Shown here in pieces: positions 58,680-64,000 of a stretch of DNA of 64,000 bases (positions are counted from its first letter, which is position 1; each line of letters starts with the position of its first letter). The translations under genes and the position numbers were made by a program. The notes beneath the pieces were generated by a model. It ran no database searches and had not been told where the DNA came from. It saw nothing but the letters and a program-made list of their open reading frames with translations. The stretch comes from Apostichopus japonicus (Eukaryota; Echinodermata; Holothuroidea; Aspidochirotida; Stichopodidae): NCBI RefSeq assembly GCF_037975245.1, contig NC_092562.1, positions 1,927,001 to 1,991,000 of the forward strand. The letters are read 5' to 3'.

Positions 58680-60310
58680 GTACGGACCAAACCCAGTGAA
58701 ATATAAACTTGACTTTTAGAGGCTTTTTATGCCGTCCTATATAATATTATATTTTTAGTTGATATGATTGCCGATTCAAGTAAGGGGCAGATGAAAGACT
58801 CGTTCTCAGACGGTTCGGTAATCGTGTTAGGGCTCAAGTCACACTGGAGGTTTCATAACGCTCTCAATTTGTGGCCTAGGATCCTTGTCATGTCTCCCTT
58901 TGTGACGCAATAGAACCACCAGGGAGGATGCGAAGAGGGTCTGTCAAATCGACCAGAAGCGGGTTAGGTGGCGTGCGTGAACTTTTGCCTTTGGCAAGAG
59001 GGTAGAAACACTCTCTGCGATCGATCGGCAAGCTTGAAGCAGGGAGTTGTTATGGAACTTAAAGCCACCCGTCTACTGAGTGCGTGAGGCGTTATTCTCC
59101 TAAGAAGAAATGTACGGATGTTTTTAAAAGCCATTGCAGCATTTCCTGTAAAATAGCAAAGCGTTCCAAACTTGCGCCTTCATCAATCATAAAAGCAGAG
59201 ATATAGATATATAAATCGGATGATATATAATAAGCAAGGAAACAAGTAACTCCTACCCCCCCCCCCCCCCCACAACCCGGCTTATAGAATACAAGTAAGA
59301 GTTAGCGATGGTCGGTATAATGTCGTTTGAATATGTTTGAGAACAAAATGGAGGTTTATTTGAATATTATGTTGCGTTTGGTGTTCTTCAATAATTTAAG
59401 AAATATATCTGTGCGTTATAATGGGGTAACATAATTTAGTTTGGTCTTTATCAGATATTAAGGTCATGTGATATGTGTGATACTCTATATAAATTCATTC
59501 TAAAATATAATTTAGCAAGTGAAAAGCAAACATTATACTGGCACTTCGGTTCAACTATTGCCAAACCGCACCCACCAACTACTAAGTTAATTTACATGCT
59601 GCGATTGATCGTGCCATGGTATTTTTGTATCGGAAGATGTTTATAAGCTCTCAAGAACTTCATTTGACATTAAAAACTCGACAAATATTGGGGTTTGGCA
59701 AAATTGTTTAACAATATAAAATAAAAAGGCATCCAATTACAGCCAGGACACAACAACCAAACTACATTTCTCAGCCCCAAATCTCTTTACCTCAAGACTA
59801 CTATAGCCATATGATCAAAACGATGATTTGTGCAAGTTTGTATCACGCGTCCCTTGAAAAGAACATATATACTATACACAGGGACGTAGCTAAGGCCTTG
59901 GGGGGTGGTGTAGTGGCTGAAATTCCAACTGGATGGGTTTGAATCCAGAAAATTCCTACTGCTGTCTTGTACCCTCCCCCCCCCCCCCGCGCTACCCGTC
60001 AACGATACGGTCAGTGTCAGTCAGACACCTCAGCTTTCGCGACTGCACTTTACAACTTGTTTGATACATTTGTACTACTGGCCCTCACTTCACAAACGTA
60101 TTAATCACTGAGGCTCTGGTTAATTAGCAAGTAAGCAACTGAGTATAAGTTATCTGCTAGAAGGCTACATAAACTATTTACTACAAAAGCTATGTTAATG
60201 TAACAAAGGGAAAAACTTTTATTTTTCAACAAATTATATTCGACGGCATAGTGAGTTTTCAATGGGGGGGGGGGGGGGCGGGGCTATTTATCTCTCACAT
60301 GAATGTTTTT
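58680..60310. other. Intergenic, no gene seen
   Basis: No supported coding region. It includes poly-C tracts near 59,259-59,271 and 59,977-59,989 and one weak transposon-like stretch at 59,878-59,999 (CAGGGACGTAGC at the left, poorly matching right end). Confidence 0.5.
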
Positions 60311-60317
60311 TTATTCA

Positions 60318-60363
60318 ATTGTTCACTTCATTCCAAATGAGCATTTGGAATGAAGTGAACAAT
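60318..60363. repeat. 46-bp near-perfect palindrome
   Basis: Two perfectly complementary 22-bp arms (60,318-60,339 and 60,342-60,363; inner core CCAAATG-AG-CATTTGG) are separated by only two bases. A short direct repeat, AAACATTTTGCAGAAAAA, follows at about 60,366 and 60,417. Confidence 0.9.
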
Positions 60364-60569
60364 CAAACATTTTGCAGAAAAATGTTGAGTTGACGAGATA
60401 CGATAAGTTGTCAATTAAACATTTTGCAGAAAAAGGGAGGACGCTCCAGCAAAGGTTGCGAGAAGCATTGTGACATACTGCTAAACCAGTAGGAAGGCCC
60501 GATACAATATATATCCTAAACTTACTTGAAGTTAGCGAACAGGGTCAACCCACCCAATAGCAAAATTAG

Positions 60570-61755
60570 TACATAAGTTTGTATTTTTTTTTTATTGCTG
60601 TTTCACAATTTTGTTAATTCAAATCGAAATCAATAGAACCACAAAGCTATATATATAGCCTATCAAGTGTGTTAATTTGAGGCAAAATATTCAGTTTTAC
60701 CAAATTGTTCCGGATTCCAAAAGAGCTTCCTGACGTTTATCGCTGACTTATAAGCGACTACGGTGTAGCATAAAATACTTCAAAACTGAGAGAAAAAGTC
60801 AGATCTGATCTTTGTAATAATGAAATCTTGTTTTAAGGAGGAACAAATGTCATTAAACTTACTCATGGATGTATTAACAACATCACTTTACCCTAGATTG
60901 GTATTTCATTTGAAAATGTTAATAAGTTTCATCGAAAATGAATAAAACCACAAACTTGTTCATTTGAGACAAAAGATTCAGTTTCACGAAATTGTTCCGG
61001 ATTACAAATAAGGGTTCCAGACGTTTATCTCTAACTTCTAAACGGCTACGATGGATTCTACAAACATTTAAACTGAGAGAAAAAGGTATGGTCTGATCTT
61101 TCTAATGAAAATAGTTTGTTTAAAGGACGAATCTATGTTATGACAATAGATCATCCATTGATGTATTTACAGAATCACTTGATACCTACATTTCTAGTTT
61201 TCTCAAATTTTAATAGTTTGTTAATTTACATCGAAAAATTCAATAATACCACAATGCTATAGCCTTCCAAAGGTGTTAATTAAAGCCAAAATATTCAGTT
61301 TTACCAAATTGTTTAGAACTACAAATAAAGCTTCCATACCTTGATTTCTGACTTTTAGACGGCTACGGTGGAGTCGAAAAACATTTAAACTGAGAGAAAA
61401 GGTCAGGTCTTATCTTTGTAATAATAATAGCTTGTTTTAAGGTGGAATCTGTGCTATGAAAATAAAAATGTTTTACAACATCACTTTACACGTACATTTG
61501 TATTTTTTCTGGAATTTGAATATTTTGTTAACTTCCATCGAAAATGAATAAAACCGCAAAGCTATATCTTTAGAAAAATGAATACTACCACAATATTATT
61601 CTATAGCCTTTCAAAAGTGTTAATTTGAGTCAAAATATTCAGTTTTACCAAATTGTTCCGAATTACAAATAAAGCTTCCAGAAATTGATCTCTGACTTCT
61701 ATATGATTAAGGTGCAGTCTAAAAACATTTAAACTGAGAGAAAAAGTCGCTTTGA
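60570..61755 (+). repeat. Diverged tandem repeat of about 300 bp, four copies
   Basis: Four degenerate units share ATCGAAAATGAATAAAACCAC, TTCAGTTTTACCAAATTG, TTCCGGATTACAAAT, GACTTCTA and AAACTGAGAGAAAAAGT. TTCAG landmarks fall near 60,691, 60,979, 61,298 and 61,640. Copies differ by many substitutions and small indels, so this is an old array unrelated in sequence to the 325-bp satellite. Confidence 0.85.
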
Positions 61756-61759
61756 TTTA

Positions 61760-62695
61760 GGCAGTGTAATAGAGTAAAAGCGATATTTTGTTGTGCACTC
61801 ATCTGCAGCTAAAAGACAAGACAAGATAAATAATTGGGAAAATGTACGAAATTGCGCTAATCGAGTAGCGGTTCAAAGTAGGACTGATGTACTGTATATT
61901 GGTTAAGGACTCGCGCACACCTAAAGCTACTGGATAGTGTATGCCTATGTACTAGAGGAGCCCTAATGTAACAGAAGCCAAGCTATCTTCGTAGGTATTT
62001 TTGCAGATGTTTGATTTTGAATTGTTTGAGACACTTCAGTAGGCCTTGTTGCTTATGTATGATTCTGCGACATGTTTTACTTTGTTCATCACTTACTTTC
62101 TGTGAAAAAAAGGGTTAAAGTTCATACTGCACAGGAACATAAGTTTCCATTGTGCAATTGCGTAGCACCGTGTATTAGCTTAAGTGCGTAACATTTTGTT
62201 CATAGAAAGTATTGATGTTGTAGATATGTACTATGGAGATTTGAACAGCAGTCATAGTGGCGAGTGAATTTTGCGTTTTGGCGAGAAGATTTTTAGTTGC
62301 TGTTGCCAAATAGCTAGTACTTTAAAATATTTCAGTGTCGAGGCACTGACAACCTTTAAAACATGATTTCTTATACTTGAAATCATGAATACTTTTCATG
62401 CATGCATGGTATATGTATTTGCCATATTGAGTACGAGAATTTTGTTGCCTGTGAGGTCAAATCTCATTGGAGGTCACCAGAGGTCAAACTTTGACAACCA
62501 TTTTACATGATATCTAACGATGGGAATCGAGGATACTTCCCATACTTGGTGTGTGGATGCATCACATTGAGTACAAGAACCCTATTGGTGTTTTGGTGGA
62601 GGTATGTATTGATACGTACAGTATAGACTGACCTGTGTTTACCATGCAATAGTGTAATTGTTCATTAAAAGGCATCGAAACCTCAATGCATTTTG
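61760..62695. other. Intergenic, no gene seen
   Basis: No coding region or clear repeat. Contains the paired phrases TCAAATCTCATTGGAGGTCA and CAGAGGTCAAACTTTGACA near 62,457-62,496. Confidence 0.5.
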
Positions 62696-62699
62696 CATT

Positions 62700-62820
62700 C
62701 TGGTTATTATGAATATGATTATGATTATGATTTTGATTATTTTGATTATTATTATTATTATTATTATTATTATGATGATGATGATCGTCGTCATCATCAT
62801 CATCATCGTCGTCGTCGTCG

Positions 62821-62908
<88 letters not shown>

Positions 62909-62956
62909 TATTATTATTATTATTATTATTATTAGGCCTATTATTATTATTAGGCC

Positions 62957-62998
<42 letters not shown>

Positions 62999-63003
62999 CA
63001 TTA
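62700..63003. repeat. Compound trinucleotide tract (ATT, ATG, GTC, ATC)
   Basis: About 300 bp made of successive trinucleotide blocks: GATTAT, then ATT, then ATG, mixed GTC/ATC (including a nearly pure CGT run), ATC, then ATT interrupted by two AGGCCTATT units. It yields false poly-Asp, poly-His, poly-Asn and poly-Ile frames. Confidence 0.97.
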
Positions 63004-64000
63004 TCCAACTTACATCGTTACCATGCTAACTCCCATACCTTGTATTGAATTATGTGTGCATGTGTGTGTGGGTGTACGCACGGAATGTCAGTGGCTCAGC
63101 ACTAATCTATCATTAAACAAGTTACGGGAGGGTGTAAGGTAATTGCTCAATACATTGACACCCAAATCGGCAACAGGGGATTTCCATGATTATCGCGTGG
63201 TTTTAGACGTGCATACTAGGTACTTTGCGTCTCGTCTGTTGTATTTTAAAAAACTGGATAAAGTAGGATTCAAGTAATTCTGATATTTCAACCTGAAAGA
63301 GGCCTTAATACTCCATCGACTAAAAGCAAAAAGCACAAGGTTAGTAACTACTTCTGTTCCGCGATAGGTCTCTGTGTTAAATGTTTCAAGGAAGGTGCAC
63401 GGCCATTTTAACCAGGAAGTATTGAATGGTACATGATTGGTTATACAACTGAAGTACAGTAGATAATAACGGTGTTAACCCAGCGAGCTTTGGATGTTGT
63501 ACACTAAATGTTCTAAGGTAGGTATTGAACGACTTAATGGAATAGTTTAGAAGTACAGGCAACACTATTTCCATGATAATAATCACCATATTACAGTAGG
63601 GAGTTATACTATAATATTAACTGTGTGTATCGCTCCTGTCGTTGATAGCACTAATGCATAAGACCTTCCTAATGAAAGCGAGATCAAATGACATATGATA
63701 CCATATGTTTAAGAGCTGCCACATGAAGGTAGTGACTATATCTATCTGCCCTGTTTTAGGTAGGAGCATCAAGCTTCTTGGAATATTATTAGCACAACCT
63801 TCCGTTTAGAGATACTTATAATATAATAAATTAAAGTCGCAACATGCCTGAGAATGCACCATATGACTTCTTCATTTTTCTTACTAGGACCGCCAGCCTA
63901 CCATCTCCCATACAGTTAGCTTCATTGACCCAACGACAGCACCCCTCTTTTATATAATACTTCATTCACATCTGGCCCTTCGAAAAAGATTCACTACCCA
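63004..64000. other. Intergenic, no gene seen
   Basis: Nothing coding or structured is apparent up to the window end. Confidence 0.5.

Noticed and set aside
59878-59999. Second hAT-type element
   Set aside because: CAGGGACGTAGC at the left resembles a hAT end, but the right end matches poorly and no 8-bp target duplication was found.
62562-63029. Poly-Asp, poly-Asn, poly-His and poly-Ile frames
   Set aside because: Frames across a compound trinucleotide repeat; they lack flanking coding sequence or splice context.

Overview
This is eukaryotic, specifically animal, genomic DNA. It holds a split gene with GT-AG introns, TTAGGG-type telomeric repeats, tRNA-derived SINEs, a hAT-type miniature element and abundant micro- and minisatellites. 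The HMG-CoA synthase is close to vertebrate HMGCS1, and the repeat style (CTGTA pentamers, poly-C/G tracts, foldbacks) would fit a marine invertebrate deuterostome such as an echinoderm. That placement is inference; no lineage marker is decisive.

Region 1 (1-26,857) is one uninterrupted satellite array. The monomer is about 325 bp, there are about 82 copies, all head-to-tail, and the array runs off the left edge. It has nested higher-order structure: 650-bp dimers, a roughly 1.3-kb four-monomer unit at 4.0-7.9 kb, 1,295-bp and 2,595-bp units, and a 6,812-bp block of 21 monomers duplicated in tandem (about 12.2-19.0 kb and 19.0-25.8 kb). Every monomer I read carries a perfect cAMP-response-element octamer (TGACGTCA) and a 16-bp perfect palindrome. 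The right edge ends in a monomer whose middle is replaced by about 57 bp of TTAGGG-like repeats, followed by decayed monomer remnants to about 27.27 kb.

Region 2 (27.3-37.6 kb) has a G-quadruplex-prone tract, a 379-bp hAT-type MITE with an 8-bp target duplication, and an apparently intronless 420-aa ankyrin-repeat gene on the minus strand that resembles the ANKRD63/ANKRD34 family. The rest is AT-rich intergenic DNA.

Region 3 (37.6-51.2 kb) is a complete minus-strand gene for cytosolic-type HMG-CoA synthase. I could assemble 11 coding exons with consistent splice phases, giving 523 residues with the Glu/Cys/His catalytic set intact. Its introns hold a minisatellite built from copies of an exon-intron junction, a decayed duplicate of another junction, two foldbacks, SINE fragments, a CTGTA/CTGCA array of about 780 bp and a roughly 63-bp minisatellite. 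Upstream lies an inverted CCAAT pair.

Region 4 (51.4-64 kb) has no gene I can support. It holds ATT microsatellites, a 561-bp structured element with a 12-bp target duplication, a tRNA-headed SINE with three hairpins in its body, a 135-bp tandem repeat, a 46-bp near-perfect palindrome, a diverged 300-bp tandem repeat and a long compound trinucleotide tract.

The two genes lie on the same strand, about 6.1 kb apart between coding regions. Nothing in the sequence suggests they work together.
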